DNA of 64,000 nt. Source: Isoetes taiwanensis (Eukaryota; Streptophyta; Lycopodiopsida; Isoetales; Isoetaceae). The translations under genes were made by a program, and so were the position numbers. The notes beneath the pieces are model-generated. The model was not told the origin of the DNA, made no database searches, and saw only the letters and a list, made by a program, of their open reading frames with translations. Where the stretch lies: contig JAJEKV010000320.1 of assembly GCA_021234155.1 (NCBI GenBank), forward strand, positions 62,001 through 126,000, read 5' to 3'. Shown here one piece after another: positions 34,690 to 46,233 of the stretch (within the stretch, counting starts at the first letter, position 1; the number at the start of each line of letters is the position of its first letter).

Positions 34690-34794
34690 ATGATGGCGCC
34701 AGCAAAAAAAAATGCAAGCAAGATGCTTGCAGACCTCGAGCGCAGCGCGCCACGAAAAGGTCCGGCAACAGCTCGCCTTCGCAACCAAAAGGAG
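34690..34794 (+). CDS. Possible first exon of the roadblock gene
   Basis: Open frame from ATG (MMAPAKKNASKMLADLERSA, basic and Ala-rich) to GAG|GTAAGG, a good donor in phase 0. The next candidate exon at 35314 starts in phase 0, so the two join in frame. There is no homology evidence for this extension, and roadblock proteins are usually short, so it remains a guess. Confidence 0.25.
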
Positions 34795-34841
34795 GTAAGG
34801 AAAAAAAATTTGCGAGAAGGAAATTTTTTTGGACTGCCACG

Positions 34842-34869
34842 CAGGATGACACGTCAGTGTCGTCCACGT
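34842..34869. repeat. Right arm of an inverted repeat flanking the recombinase gene
   Basis: Partner of 31163-31190. ACTGCCACG words also occur beside both arms. Confidence 0.4.
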
Positions 34870-35313
34870 TACAGGAATGTTTTTTTAGTAGACAGGGCTC
34901 CGCGCGTTCCTGTAGTGGTGGGAAAATTACTTTTTCCGTTGCTATTATGGAACCCGTTACCAGAAGGTTTAAACCAATGACAAAATCCGTCGCCTCACAG
35001 CCCTAAAACGCAGCCACTGAATCCCTTGGTACTTGCATTCTCCAGCACCTGCGCTTCAGCCTCTTCAATAATAAGGTAATAAAATGTTTGCTTTGCTACT
35101 GTAGATCGATGTATTTTTCAAGCGGAATGATTTGCAGGAAGTATATATAGAGCTTAATTTCCTTTCTAATTAAATTTTTTCCATTTTCCAACAAAAACGC
35201 CACTATCTGTACTTGTTTACGCAGATTATGGCATACATACTAGTGTTCCCGTTGCACCATAAATTATTGGTGGTCTTCCTTAGTTTATCTCAGTTGGAGT
35301 TGGTTTTTTGCAG

Positions 35314-35690
35314 AACTTGATCTTGCAGCGACCTGATATTGCTGAAAGCTTACCAAAATTCAAGAGTATGAGGTAAGAAACCATCCTTGCAGCCTGTTAT
35401 CTTAGTAAAGAGCATGTTTTTCAAATGCTCTTTAACCGCTGGCTTTTGATATGCAAACCTCTTCTTTTATGCATTCTCGAACCTCTTCTTTTGCAGATCT
35501 TGAACCTGCAGCGACCTGCTATTGCTGAAAGCTTACAAAAACTTAAGAGTAAGACATAAGAAGTAATTCTTTTCAGCCTGTTATAATAATGAAATAGATT
35601 TTTTTCAATTTCTTTGTAACCACCGGCTTCAAAGACGCAAACCTCTTCTCTTGTGCATGAATTCCATTGTGCCACAATTGCTAAATCTGC
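35314..35690 (+). repeat. Tandem duplication of the roadblock first-helix exon and intron flank
   Basis: The exon at 35314-35372 has a second copy starting after TTTTGCAG at 35496 (QRPAIAESLQKLKS), with its intron flank also duplicated. The second copy has lost the donor (GTAAGACATAAG). Further diverged copies of the flank word TCTTGTGCATGAA occur near 35650, 35820 and 37370, so the unit spread several times inside the intron. Confidence 0.65.
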
Positions 35691-38600
35691 AGTTGAAATT
35701 CATATATCTGCCTTATCTTTTTGTTCAAAACGTCTCGAGTAAAATGATGCTCAATGTGCCCTGCAGAACTGGACTGCCATAGACATTTTTCAAACCACTG
35801 CCTTTAAAGACGCAAACATCTTCTCTTGTGCATGAACCCCGTTGTGCTACAAAAGCTGCAATTCAATTGACTTATGTGCCTTATCCATTTCTTCAAAGCA
35901 TTTCCGTTTTTCTTGAGCAGAATCTTGCTCAACGTGCACTGCAAAATTGAGCTGCCTTTTCCATACATATTAATTGAACTGCTGCAGATACTCTTTTTCT
36001 TTGATCTCGGCATTTGCCTCTTTGCAATGACAATGAGATATGAAGAATAAGCAATGTTTTACACCTTCTTTATATTATCAACACGACCAAGGTCAGTTAT
36101 CATGTAAATTGTTTTGAAGGGGTAAAATATATCTGTATGCACTTCACATATCTGTATGCACCTAGATAAGCTGCTGACCTCCACATTTTGAAAATGTGCA
36201 GGCCCATTTACTGTGAAAACCATTTAGCTTATAGGATAAATTAGATATTCGTGCAATGTCTTTGCACATGAATAAATGTTCGATAGCTACCAGGTATAGG
36301 CAAACAGACTAGATATATCTATAAGCGGTTCTCATGAATCTAAACATCCATCTTCCTTTGTATACTCAAGGATTTTCTAGCAGTCTGCTAAGAAAATGAA
36401 TAAATGTGACAAATGGCTATCACTGGTATGAAATAAGAGGGGTTTTAAGATATCCGCATAAATTTACAGTTCGCATAATAGCGCAAATATCTTCTCAAAT
36501 ATGATAGGTTATCTTATTGCTCCAGCATATAGTTGCTCTCCTTGTATTCCTGGTGCTTATCATATACAGGTTCGTAGCCCCTGCACCTGGTAATACTAAT
36601 ATAGCATGTAACAGATAAAGCAATAGCTAATATAGCATGTAATAAATAAGTTCATATTTTTGTTTTGCAGTCTGCTACATGTCATGCTAGATACATACGG
36701 AAGGGCATGAATTGCTAAATTTACACACGGAAGGGCATGAATTGGCATTCTTTTCTACTCCACTTATTGGTATTCACACCTTTCTCCATCCTATAGAACC
36801 GTATAAGGGACATGATTGGAATGCTTAATATCACAGCTTTTTGCATCCAACGTATTTTCTCGAAGTTATTTGACACAACAAAATATATCTACTCAAAAAA
36901 AGCAATGAAGGTGAGTTCATCTTGTAAATAAGGAGGATGACTTAAGCAAGCTGCCTGTTTCCTAGCTTCAATGCAAAGCTTTAGTAGAACAAACAACATA
37001 AGATCCACAAGAACAAGGCATCTTACCGTGATTCCATCTCTTAGAACTATCAAAGTCCATTTTCATTACACTTTAGTCTTATAAATCTTTTACATGATTC
37101 TGAAAATACCAAACCAAATAGATAGTCAAATAACTTGGTTTGAAGGTATCATTCATTCTTACTAGCTTAAGGTAAGCCTTTGTTGCTATCTATGTTCTTC
37201 ACATTTGACTTATCACGTTTATTTGATGTAGGTTTATCCGATGTACATATACTAATAATATGGTACAGAGTTAACTATGAAAACAATTTAGCTTATATGC
37301 AGTTACAATCTTCTTTTTGATATAAGTAGTTGACATTATCTTGGGACACTGCACTTGCTCTGCACGCCTCTTCGTTTGTGCATGAATCCCTAGTGGCATA
37401 CTTGTCTGCAGCTTTTAGACTCTTCCTAATTTTTATCTTTTGTGGAGCAGTATCAAACTCAAGTACCAAACTAGTATCAAACTCAAGTACCAAACTTGTG
37501 CATTAACTTCCATTCCATTTATCTTAGGAGGCGCTTCAATGGTTAATCTCATGGTATCTTAATATTTATCCATGCAATCTCTATTTCAAAGTAGACATAT
37601 GTGGTAAATCCTTCTAGGATGGACCATCTTCCATTTTTTGAGAATTTGTTGGCCTTGATACGTCATAATATTGGCCCTTGAAGGTCCCACACCCACAACA
37701 TACACCTCCACAAAGCTTAAATGTGTTAGAACAATCAATAAGTTGTAGCACATATATTGCTATAAAACAAAAGTTGCAATTGCAGAGGTCGGAATGTATA
37801 AAATTTCTAGTTATTGATCTTAGAAGATTTGAACATTAAATCGTCCATTGGCACCACATGAAAGATTATCCAATGACTTTAAGCTAAAGCATTAAAGTTG
37901 ATTATTGTACAAGTGAATTTGGGACTTCTAACTTGTAATTTTGCATATCTCACACATAACTTAAGTTCGTATGCATAAGTATTTTGTCAATATTATCATA
38001 GTATTATTCCATTATTAAAGTATCAAGAGAGGATGAAAATTGTGGCCAAAAAAATTGTAATTCATAGGTTAGTTTCATTTTAGCTATGTAAATTACTATC
38101 CAAATGCCCCATTGTAATATATTCTTTCAACTTATGCATCTAGAACTTTAACCATGACATGTAACGCATTTGTTTATTTCTAGCAGTCTATAGAAGATAA
38201 TAGAATAGAATTTTTTCTAAAGTCTCCAGAGACAATAGGCCATGGAACCCATATAATGGAACCAATGTACCATTACTACTAAGATTAAAAACCCCTTCTC
38301 CAAAATGTTTTCAAGATAGATAAATAGATAGATAGTATTTTTACATCATGCCACATTAGCAGCGTCCATGAGGACATATGACGAAGCCCCCAGAGACTTG
38401 AACACAAGATCTCTTAGTTGCTAACCCAATGGACTAGAAGGGAAAGCATTTTTTTTTTTTTTTTTTTGGGATGTTGCCAATATGGCATGATGTAACCACC
38501 ACCACCAGCACCACCACCTCCTCCTCCTAACTGATTTGTAGAAGTAATCCTCCTCCTCCAAACTGATTTGTAGAAGTAATCTTCTTGCTGCTGCTTGTTA

Positions 38601-41111
38601 AACAATTAGAGAGAGATGAATATTCAATATCTCAAGACTATGTAAAGTAAATCATACAGAGAATTTAAGAATCTGTTGTATAATATTTAGAAGAAACAAT
38701 CTTATAATCTCTTTTGGAATGTAAGGAACTTTAGTTTATGCCTAATGTAAAATGTAAAATGTAAAATAGATATCAAGCCATTTAGACCCCCAAGCCTCTA
38801 TAGCAAACGTATACAAGATTAATAAGCGCTCATTCTAGCACATTATATATTCGAGATGTGTCAAAGTTAGACATAAGATCAAACAAACATATAATATCTT
38901 TTCTTTATGCAAAAACATCCTTCAAGTAGGAACTCAAAGTATGACATGCATACTTAATAGTTGTCATAAATTAGAGGCATGTATCCCATATTTAGCTTGA
39001 GTGTGCTCATATAAAGAGCAATCCAAGAAGGTATGTTTTTCGGTTTCTATTTCCGGTTCCAGGCATCCAGGACAATATCTCTCTGGTGGGGGGCATCACT
39101 CCATCGGCCTGCCTCTAATGAAGGACATGAGAAGATTATCGCAACTGAGAAATTATTTTCCGATTTATGCCTACTAATGTGGGACAGAAGATAGAGTTGT
39201 TCCTTGTACTCTTGCAAATCATTAATCTCTTCCAAATAGAACCTCTTCTTAATATCTCCATCGACATTAAGGTCCCACATTTTCTCACCACCATTATACT
39301 TACATATGCATGGACCTCCTTAAACTTGGGAGTGGATGGCCAAGACTGCCCCAACCATTTTGCTGCCGATTTTTTTTTTTTTTGTTTAATGTCTGAATAC
39401 TGCCCCCCTTTTCCGTCGACTGTTCCAATGCAATACAAGGAAATCTATCTTCATCCAAAGATAAGACTCTGTTCACATAAGTTATAGTCCTGCACAATGC
39501 TTCTGCTTTAAGTGATAAGAGCCCTGCCTCTGCTAGGAGCATGTAGTATGGGGTTTGCGACTTTGCTCCAAATTCTTCAAGCAAGAACTATTTTTAAACA
39601 TTTTCAATTGTATCCTAACATTTTTGGATAGTCTTGGACACCAAATAGGGCTGCCCTACAACAGAACTGATCTTTCTTGTATTGCAAAGAGTAGACATCT
39701 CAATTTCCAATATTCAAAGTTATTTGCCCTACACTGATTATCCTGTTCATAGCCACGTGTATGATCTTTAGTTACTATTTTCCTTCAATTGAATGGCTAT
39801 ATGCAACTTTGTTTCAATGTGGAGTTGGATTGAGTTTATTTATTTTTAAGTGATGGAACTATTGGAAAAGTAGTAATTATGGGTGGCTTTACAAAGTTTT
39901 GACACGATTTTTGTAGGGGCAATGACAACTAAAACACAACATTTCTTGCTTGTAAAGACAATCAATGGAACTTGCCACCTCGTTTTCTAGAGTTTGAAGA
40001 CTTTAGGGCATTTGCAACATCATGGGTGTAATGAATCTTATCCATGATAATGTTTGCACGTTATACTTTTATGTGAATGCTAGGCCAATAATTTAAGAGT
40101 TGGATTGATTAAGTGCGAGTGGTTGCGTATTCAAGTCCTTAAAGTAGATATGTTGCTCTACACATACATCTTGCTCTACGCATATGCAATATGGAAATAG
40201 AGTTGCATAACACGAGGATGGTACTTGAAAATAATATTTGATCAAATATTGTTTTTATATATATTATAATTATGAGGATGCCATAATGTATTGTGCATCT
40301 ATGATGGCTAACTTATAATATTTTTTATTTTATCATGAGCATGTCATAATGTATTTCTTGGGTAATTTATAATTTCTAACCTGGTCCACATGGTTTAGAG
40401 GTTTCCGTGACCTTTGCACCATTTCACAATTATCTATAGATTATGGTATCTCCAAACTTTTCCATAAGATATTGTTTTACTTCTTATATGATATTTGCAA
40501 TTTACAATGTAGTTTATGAGTCCTACATATTGTAATTTAATCGGTAGTAATATATGTGTATACAGGTCTCCTTGACTGATAAAATAGGTTCCTATATATT
40601 GTAATTTAAATAAATAAAGCGAATATGTAACTTTGAAGTATGACTATCCATTATGAACAAAAATATATGTTAATATGCAATGATCACTGACAGTTTGTTT
40701 CATAAAATTGCAGGATGTCATAGGCATATTGATAGTTGGAAATGATTGTAATATATTACATACAACACTTCCGGAGGTATTATGCTATGAACATTGTGAA
40801 ATTACTGAAATAATTTTTAAAATTTGTGTGTATACACTTGATTGTAGGGAGTGCTTGAGATGTATGTGCAGGATCTAGCATCTAAATATGCTTCTTACGT
40901 GCCCAGCTTATCAAAAATGGCACGGAGTGCTATACGTGAGCTGGAGTCCCAAAATGACCTTCAAATGCTTAGGATCAAAACATTATCCAAAGAGCTTATA
41001 GTATTTGCAGAAGAACAGTTCACGTTACTTCTTGTTCAAAACTTGAAGGTAGAGCAGATTAAAGAGGAAGAACAACCAAAGGAGGATGATTCAAGTGACA
41101 TCTCATATTGA
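35314..41111 (+). CDS. Dynein light chain, roadblock/LC7 type (split gene, long intron)
   Basis: Exons seen: 35314-35372 (DIAESLPKFKSM, the first helix), 40714-40776 (DVIGILIVGNDC then NILHTTLPE) and 40848-41111 (GVLEMYVQDLASKYASY, LSKMARSAIRELESQNDL, QMLRIKTLSKELIVF, LLLVQN). These blocks follow the roadblock/LC7 fold in order: helix, G-V-x-G-x-x-V strand, long helix with ARSxxRxLxxxNDL, LRI strand and the final V-x-QN strand. The C-terminus has an acidic tail, KEEEQPKEDDSSDI. Roadblock chains dimerise and link dynein intermediate chains; in plants dynein is expected only with motile sperm. The 59-base exon ends in phase 2 while the exon at 40714 needs phase 0, so a small exon is missing from my model or the first exon is not the one used. 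The ~5.3 kb intron holds SINE and LINE pieces. Confidence 0.8.
35700..38220. other. Intron of the roadblock gene, no further features
   Basis: AT-rich intron sequence. Apart from the degenerate exon-flank copies near 35800 and 37370, nothing is recognised. A short direct repeat, ATCAAACTCAAGTACCAAACT, sits at about 37450-37495. Confidence 0.4.
38225..38468 (-). mobile_element. tRNA-derived SINE-like copy
   Basis: On the minus strand, GGGTTAGCAACTAAGAGATC (A-box like) is followed about 10 bases later by GTGTTCAAGTCTC (B-box like), as in the head of a tRNA-derived SINE. The body continues to the block shared with 10380-10500. A T run (38451-38468, plus strand) lies on the head side, so it is not this SINE's own tail; a second poly(A) element may adjoin. 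It sits in the roadblock intron. Confidence 0.5.
38965..39600 (-). mobile_element. 3' fragment of a LINE ORF2 in the roadblock intron
   Basis: Minus-strand frames give AKSQTPYYMLLAEAGLLSLK and AEALCRTITYV, matching the C-terminal part of the 46-51 kb LINE (TKAQTPYVV, AECGMIPLEAEALCKTLTYL). They are followed by a C-x2-C-x9-H-x4-C motif (CPGC to HTFLDC, 39018-39074), the same spacing as CMLC to HALIRC near 51240-51295. A 13-base T run (39370-39382) interrupts the frame. A truncated relative, antisense to the host gene. Confidence 0.75.
39610..40713. other. Roadblock intron, AT-rich, nothing recognised
   Basis: No element or gene detected between the LINE fragment and the roadblock exon at 40714. 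Confidence 0.4.
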
Positions 41112-41282
41112 CATTCAAAGCCAATCTACTAAGGATGCATTTTTAGGGCAGTTACATCTTCTGAGAACTTGCTAGATATTTTTAGTTTCAACTTTGATTG
41201 TTAACAATGACCAATAATCACTAATATATTACAACCATTGACATGAATTAACACACACAACTGACCATTGGAATTAATAAAT

Positions 41283-41345
41283 GCCCCATGAACCCCCTTG
41301 ATGTTTTGGTGCATATTCATGCGAGGCATCGAACCAGTTGGCTCA
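41283..41345. mobile_element. Remnant arm of the fold-back MITE family
   Basis: AACCCCCTTGATGTTTTGGTGCATATTCATGCG matches the arm junction of the elements at 5542 and 19256 with small changes. Only one arm is left. Confidence 0.5.
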
Positions 41346-41380
41346 GACCATTGGTTGGAAATTTAGAGCAACCCGGAGAG

Positions 41381-42935
41381 TTTTTTTTTTTTTTGAAGAA
41401 CTATGTCATCAATATATTAAAAGAATGGTAATGTTACAAAGCAAGTGAGGAGGAAGGAGAACTGCCCCAAAGAGACAGCGATACCTCGACACTCCACAAC
41501 AAACTCACAGAAAAACTGCAACTCTACTGCTGTACAAACCGACCATCACCATCTACAACACCCAAGAAGTCTCGCCAAATGGCAAACTTCCGCTCTATTA
41601 CTCCCGAGAACACCAGAAAGCTTTGAAATAGCTTGTACCTGAGTCGAGGAATCGAGAGGCCGCAGTTTCTTGAATCCCCCGAAAAGATCCACAACCGCCC
41701 GCCCAAATCAGCCACACCAACAAGCCACGACGGATGCAAGGCTTCTTCGCCGCAAGAGGTGCCAAGCACCGAGATACACATGAAGCAAAAGAATCTGGCG
41801 GCTAGTCAATCTCACTAAAAGCAGGCCCTAACCCAATCCTGGCTGCAGTAAGTGAGGGCATAAAACTGCACAATGCTCCACGGGGTCTCACGATGAAGGC
41901 CACAACAAGGGCAAGAGAGGGCTCACACCGACCTAAACCGACTCACAAGGGCATTCACGACACGGGCGGTGCACCACGCCACGAAGCACCCTAACCTTGA
42001 TTGGGGGAAGTGAGCTCCATGTCCAAGTCCAAACCGATGCCATCGAGGAGCAGGAAGGCTGCAGAGACCACTTGTCTCAAGGGGGCGGTGTGTCATGAAT
42101 AGCCAAAGACCCTGTGAAGAAGACCGCACAAAGCAAGAAGACACAACATCGGGATGAACCTTCCAAACCCGCACCACAACATCATCCCGAGGGACTATAG
42201 GTATGTGTAGCGGAATACTCCCCCCGCCGTGTTCCCGGATAGCGGTCACTTTGCCCGTGTGAAAGCGATCTCGAAGAACTCCCACGAAGCTAGCCCGGCC
42301 ACCCCAATACCAAGCCTCCAAGGTGAGTACAGCAGCTCGCCTCCAACGCCTAAGGTCGAGAGCATGCACGATGGCGATAAAAGGGCAAGTGCGTGGGGTA
42401 AAGGAACCCACAAGAAAGGAGAAGAGTGGTGATACATCGAGGCATAATCCCGTGACGGAAGAGCACACGCACATGATCCCAAACCCTTAACCTCCGTGGA
42501 GAAAAGGGATGCATGTGGGAAAGGTAGGAGAGCATACAACGGTGCCGTGGCAACTCCACATGCAATGAGCGGCTTTCCAAACGCCACACAATGGCCCGAA
42601 GAGGCGCAACAACAAAGACAAGACGGGAGAAGATGCACTATCCTGGAGAATGCTCCAAACAAACTTGGAGACCAACACCTTACTATGCAACGCCAAATCC
42701 AGAATGGCCAAGCCCCCATCCTCCCGGGGGCGGAGACACTTCCACCAAGCCACTTTAACAACCGCCCCTTCATCATCCCCGCCCCATACAAAATTTCGAA
42801 CAATCTTATCCAAAGCCTGTATCTTACCCTCAGGAGCTAGCATCGCAGATGCTGTATACACATGAGTGCTACAAAGTACTGACTTGGCAATAGTGATCCT
42901 ACCTGCCATGGACAACTTGCTGACACACATGGTAT
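41381..42935 (-). mobile_element. 5'-truncated plant L1-type LINE (RT C-terminus and zinc-finger region)
   Basis: The minus strand begins abruptly with KLSMAGRITIAKSVLCSTH (about 42925-42870), continues IDK-like VRNFVWGGDDEGA, AWWKCLRPREDGGLAI, and further to a DUF-like zf-RVT region, and ends with poly(A) (the T run 41381-41394). AGR-x4-KSV, FxWGG and PxxxGGL are the typical connection region after the reverse transcriptase in plant L1 elements. It lacks endonuclease and RT core and needs several frame changes, so it is dead. It lies 270 bases downstream of the roadblock gene. Confidence 0.8.
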
Positions 42936-43440
42936 ATGTTGCTGACACATATGGTTTATTTGTAATTACTGGTTGGATTAGGATTTTAACGTATTTACGT
43001 ACGTATTTTAATCGTCGCCTACCAATAAGATGCACCAAAATAACAAGGAGGTTCAAGGAGAAATTCAGTAAATCCAACATTTTGTGTGTGTATTAATTAA
43101 TGTCTACAGTTGTATCATAGCATTTGTGCATGAGCTGATCATGTTGATCTTCTTCCGACATGATCATCATAAACAAAAATATAATAGTGGAGCAAATTAA
43201 CTAAAGGACAATAATGAGAAAGGAAGGCAGGGTGTTGATTATTATTATTATTATTGTTAAGAAAAAAAAATTGGGCCCTGTTAGGCCCCTTTAAAGATGG
43301 CGGCTCTAAGGGACAAGTGTTGATATAGAGCAAAATTGTGTTCTAATTTCTTTTTCCCGTAACAATACCCCAAACAAGAGGAGGATAAGGGAGGATTTAG
43401 ACACGAAAATAAAGGCAACAAGAGATTGTAATGAAGTGTA
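42936..43440. other. Non-coding, nothing recognised
   Basis: AT-rich; contains a short (ATT)n run near 43239-43254 and several ACGTA words near 42990-43010. Confidence 0.4.
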
Positions 43441-43455
43441 TTCTTTTTGTTTTTC

Positions 43456-45110
43456 TAGTTTGTTGGTACATTGATTCTTATGTTTTATTCATGTGCTCTT
43501 TCTGGTGGTCGTAGTTTGTTGTGTGTTCGATGTTCATGCCTGTTTGTCTTTTATGCATTTCAATTTTACTCCTTAGTCTCGGCTTTCTTATTTGTTAAAT
43601 CATGGTTGGTTCACATCGTCTTTAATCTGGTGTCTTCATGCCTCCATCTCCCCTCCCACTATTCCTTGCTAGGTTTTGCATTCGATGACTAGTTTTTCAT
43701 CTTCTTAGCTATTGTCTTGCCTCGGCACCTGTGGGTTCACCAATCTCATTCAGCTGTTGTTTCACCTTTGGTGCACCCTGGGTATTGGTTGCTCCTCATA
43801 TGTTTTTGACATCCAAGTCAGTCCTTCATCACCCAATTTTCATAAGTTTTATAGTTGTTTCCCCTGATGGCTCTTTCTGCATTTATGCAACTAAGAAGTC
43901 GCCTGCCCTCTCAGTGATCTGTCTTGCTTTTGTCCCCTTTTAGTGCTATTGCTCTAGTCATTTCTCTCAGTTAGTGTTGTTCATCATATTGTTCACTTGA
44001 GGCTGCTAGCCCCTTCGTGTCTATTTCCGACTGGACCATATTGTTTTAATTTCTCTCCTATCCCTGCGTTCTGCTTTCTTTTCTGCCCAAATCATCTCAG
44101 TTGCCCGCTATCGCTTATTACACCATTTTGCTCATCTGGATTGCTCCATTGATCTACTTGCTTCTTGGCATTTTTTCCTTTATAGGATTATTAGTTTGGT
44201 CATTTGTCCAATTGTGAGCTTGTTTCTCTTACCCTTCCATATTCGGTAGCAGGTTTCTATGCCTCACCCCCCTCCCTCCCCAAAAAAAAACCAAGTTTTT
44301 CGTTTCTAGTATTTTTCTATCTAGTATTGTCTAGTCTTCACTTAGTTTGGGGTTGTTCATCTAGTTGCTCTGTTGTATATATGGTCCCTTAATGTCTTCT
44401 TCCGACTGTGCCAGATAATTCCATTCTTTTCCGGATTCATTATTCTGCTTCATTAGCCTCAAGGTCCCCGATGTGAGTTGTCTTTATTCTTGAAAGTTCG
44501 TTTAGGTCCATTATGCATGGGTGATATAGGTTGGAATTTAGTCTTTGATTTTCACGGTGTTTGTCATATGGTTTTTTCGTTGTCATTGTTGGTGCATTGA
44601 TTCTCCAATTTGTTTTTGTGTGCTCGTTGTTGTGGTCATAGTTTGTGGTTTGTGTTCGGTTTTTTGTGCCTTATTTATTTATGCATTCCATTTGCCCCGT
44701 ACTTTTGGCTTTCTTATTTGTTAATCGTGGTTGGCTCGCATCATCTTTATGAAGTTTGTATCATTTGTCTCCGTCTTCCACCATTTCTTGTTAGGTTTTG
44801 CATTCGATGACTAGTTTTTTCACCTTCAATATTCTCACCTTTTGTCTCACCTCAGCTCCCTTTGGGTTCACCAACCTCATTCGGCAGTTGTTTTTCTTTG
44901 GCATGCCCATGGTATCGGTTGCTCCTCGTACATTATTCTTTGTCGTTCTCTACCAGATCACTCCAGTTCCAAGTCAGTTCTTCATCACACAAAGGTCTTA
45001 GTTTCCTAGTTGTTTCCCGTGATGTCTCTTTTTTGCATCTCTGCCACTAAGAAATCGCATGCTCTCTCAGTGATCTTACTTGTTTTTTCTCACAGTCTCT
45101 GTCCATGATT
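43456..45110 (+). repeat. Tandem upstream repeats (~1.13 kb period), probable LINE 5' leader monomers
   Basis: 43460-43960 and 44590-45080 align in the same orientation: TTCGATGACTAGTTTTT, GGGTTCACCAAYCTCATTC, GGTTGCTCCTC, TAGTTGTTTCCCSTGATG and CTCTCAGTGATCT recur in order. The block lies upstream of the LINE ORF1 with no other gene between. Tandem 5' monomers acting as promoters are known from mouse L1; that role here is inference. Confidence 0.6.
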
Positions 45111-45169
45111 GGAGGAGATAGGTTCCTCTTTGTGTCGGATGTTGTTGCTTTGCAAAGGACCTTTCCCTA

Positions 45170-45385
45170 GAATGCCATAGTTCTCTTTTTATATAGAAGA
45201 GAACCATCATTTCGGGGAAAGGGATGCCTGTTTTGGCGTCATGCCATTTTGGGCGTCAGATCTATCTATGGCCTGAGCCTTCTATGGCACAGGCTTTCTT
45301 TGGCTCTGTCTACTATATATCCATGTTGCCTGCCAGCATTCCTCATTCCTCTGAGCTAAATTCTGTTGGTTCTAGAGTTTCCCTC
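45170..45385 (+). repeat. LINE upstream repeat, inverse partner of 28845-29060
   Basis: See the entry at 28306. Its presence both here and, inverted, 16 kb away shows that it belongs to a dispersed element, most simply the leader of this LINE family. Confidence 0.6.
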
Positions 45386-45579
45386 CCTCCCTGTCTCCTC
45401 TGAGTCTAGTCACCTGGTGTTGGCTCATCTTAACATCTGTTGGTTTCTTCTCGTTCCACCTAGTGAGGGCTGGATCGACTCTTCTCTTCTATATCTTTGT
45501 GGCTGGTGGCCTCTGCAATTTTTTAGCGTAGCAGTTGTTGCTTCTGGAGGTCACTAGGGGCAGACCTTCATGGTCGGGC

Positions 45580-45712
<133 letters not shown>

Positions 45713-45859
45713 GCGCTATATCTTGGGCTCCAGGTGACAGTTTGTTCAACCTTGTTTTCTCGCCGAGGCAGGTTCATTTGCTTGGCCGAGATAGACCCAT
45801 TTGTTTTGATTTGACAAGGAATCCATCCACTTCAGCTTTGTGATGTCTTGATCGAAAAC

Positions 45860-46145
45860 CAGAAGAAAACTTGTGCAGATTCGTCCACTTGTGCAGAAAG
45901 CTTGTGCAGCCGGAAAACCAGAAGAAAGTTTGTGCAGATTCGTCCACTTGTGCAAAAAAACTTGTGCAGATTCGTAGACATTTGCGTGGCAGACATTTGC
46001 TTCGAATTGATAGGGAACCCAATCCACTTGACCCTCCTGATGCCTTGACCGGAAACAGGGGATTTTGTGCAGATTCGAAACCAAAACAGGGGATTTTGTG
46101 CAGATTCGAAACCAAAACAGGGGATTTTGTGCAGATTCGTCCGGA
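45860..46145 (+). repeat. Repeats of the word TTGTGCAGATTCG before the LINE ORF1
   Basis: The word TTGTGCAGATTCG occurs seven times. The last three lie in a perfect 31-base tandem unit (GATTTTGTGC starts at 46061, 46092 and 46123). The frame stays open through the repeat and into ORF1, but the likely ORF1 start is the ATG at 46234. Confidence 0.85.
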
Positions 46146-46233
46146 AAACAGGGTATTAGAACAGGGTTTAACAGCAAGAAAAGGGGCAAACAGGGCAGAC
46201 CACTCAGGGGAGGGAAACAAAAACAAGCAAAAC

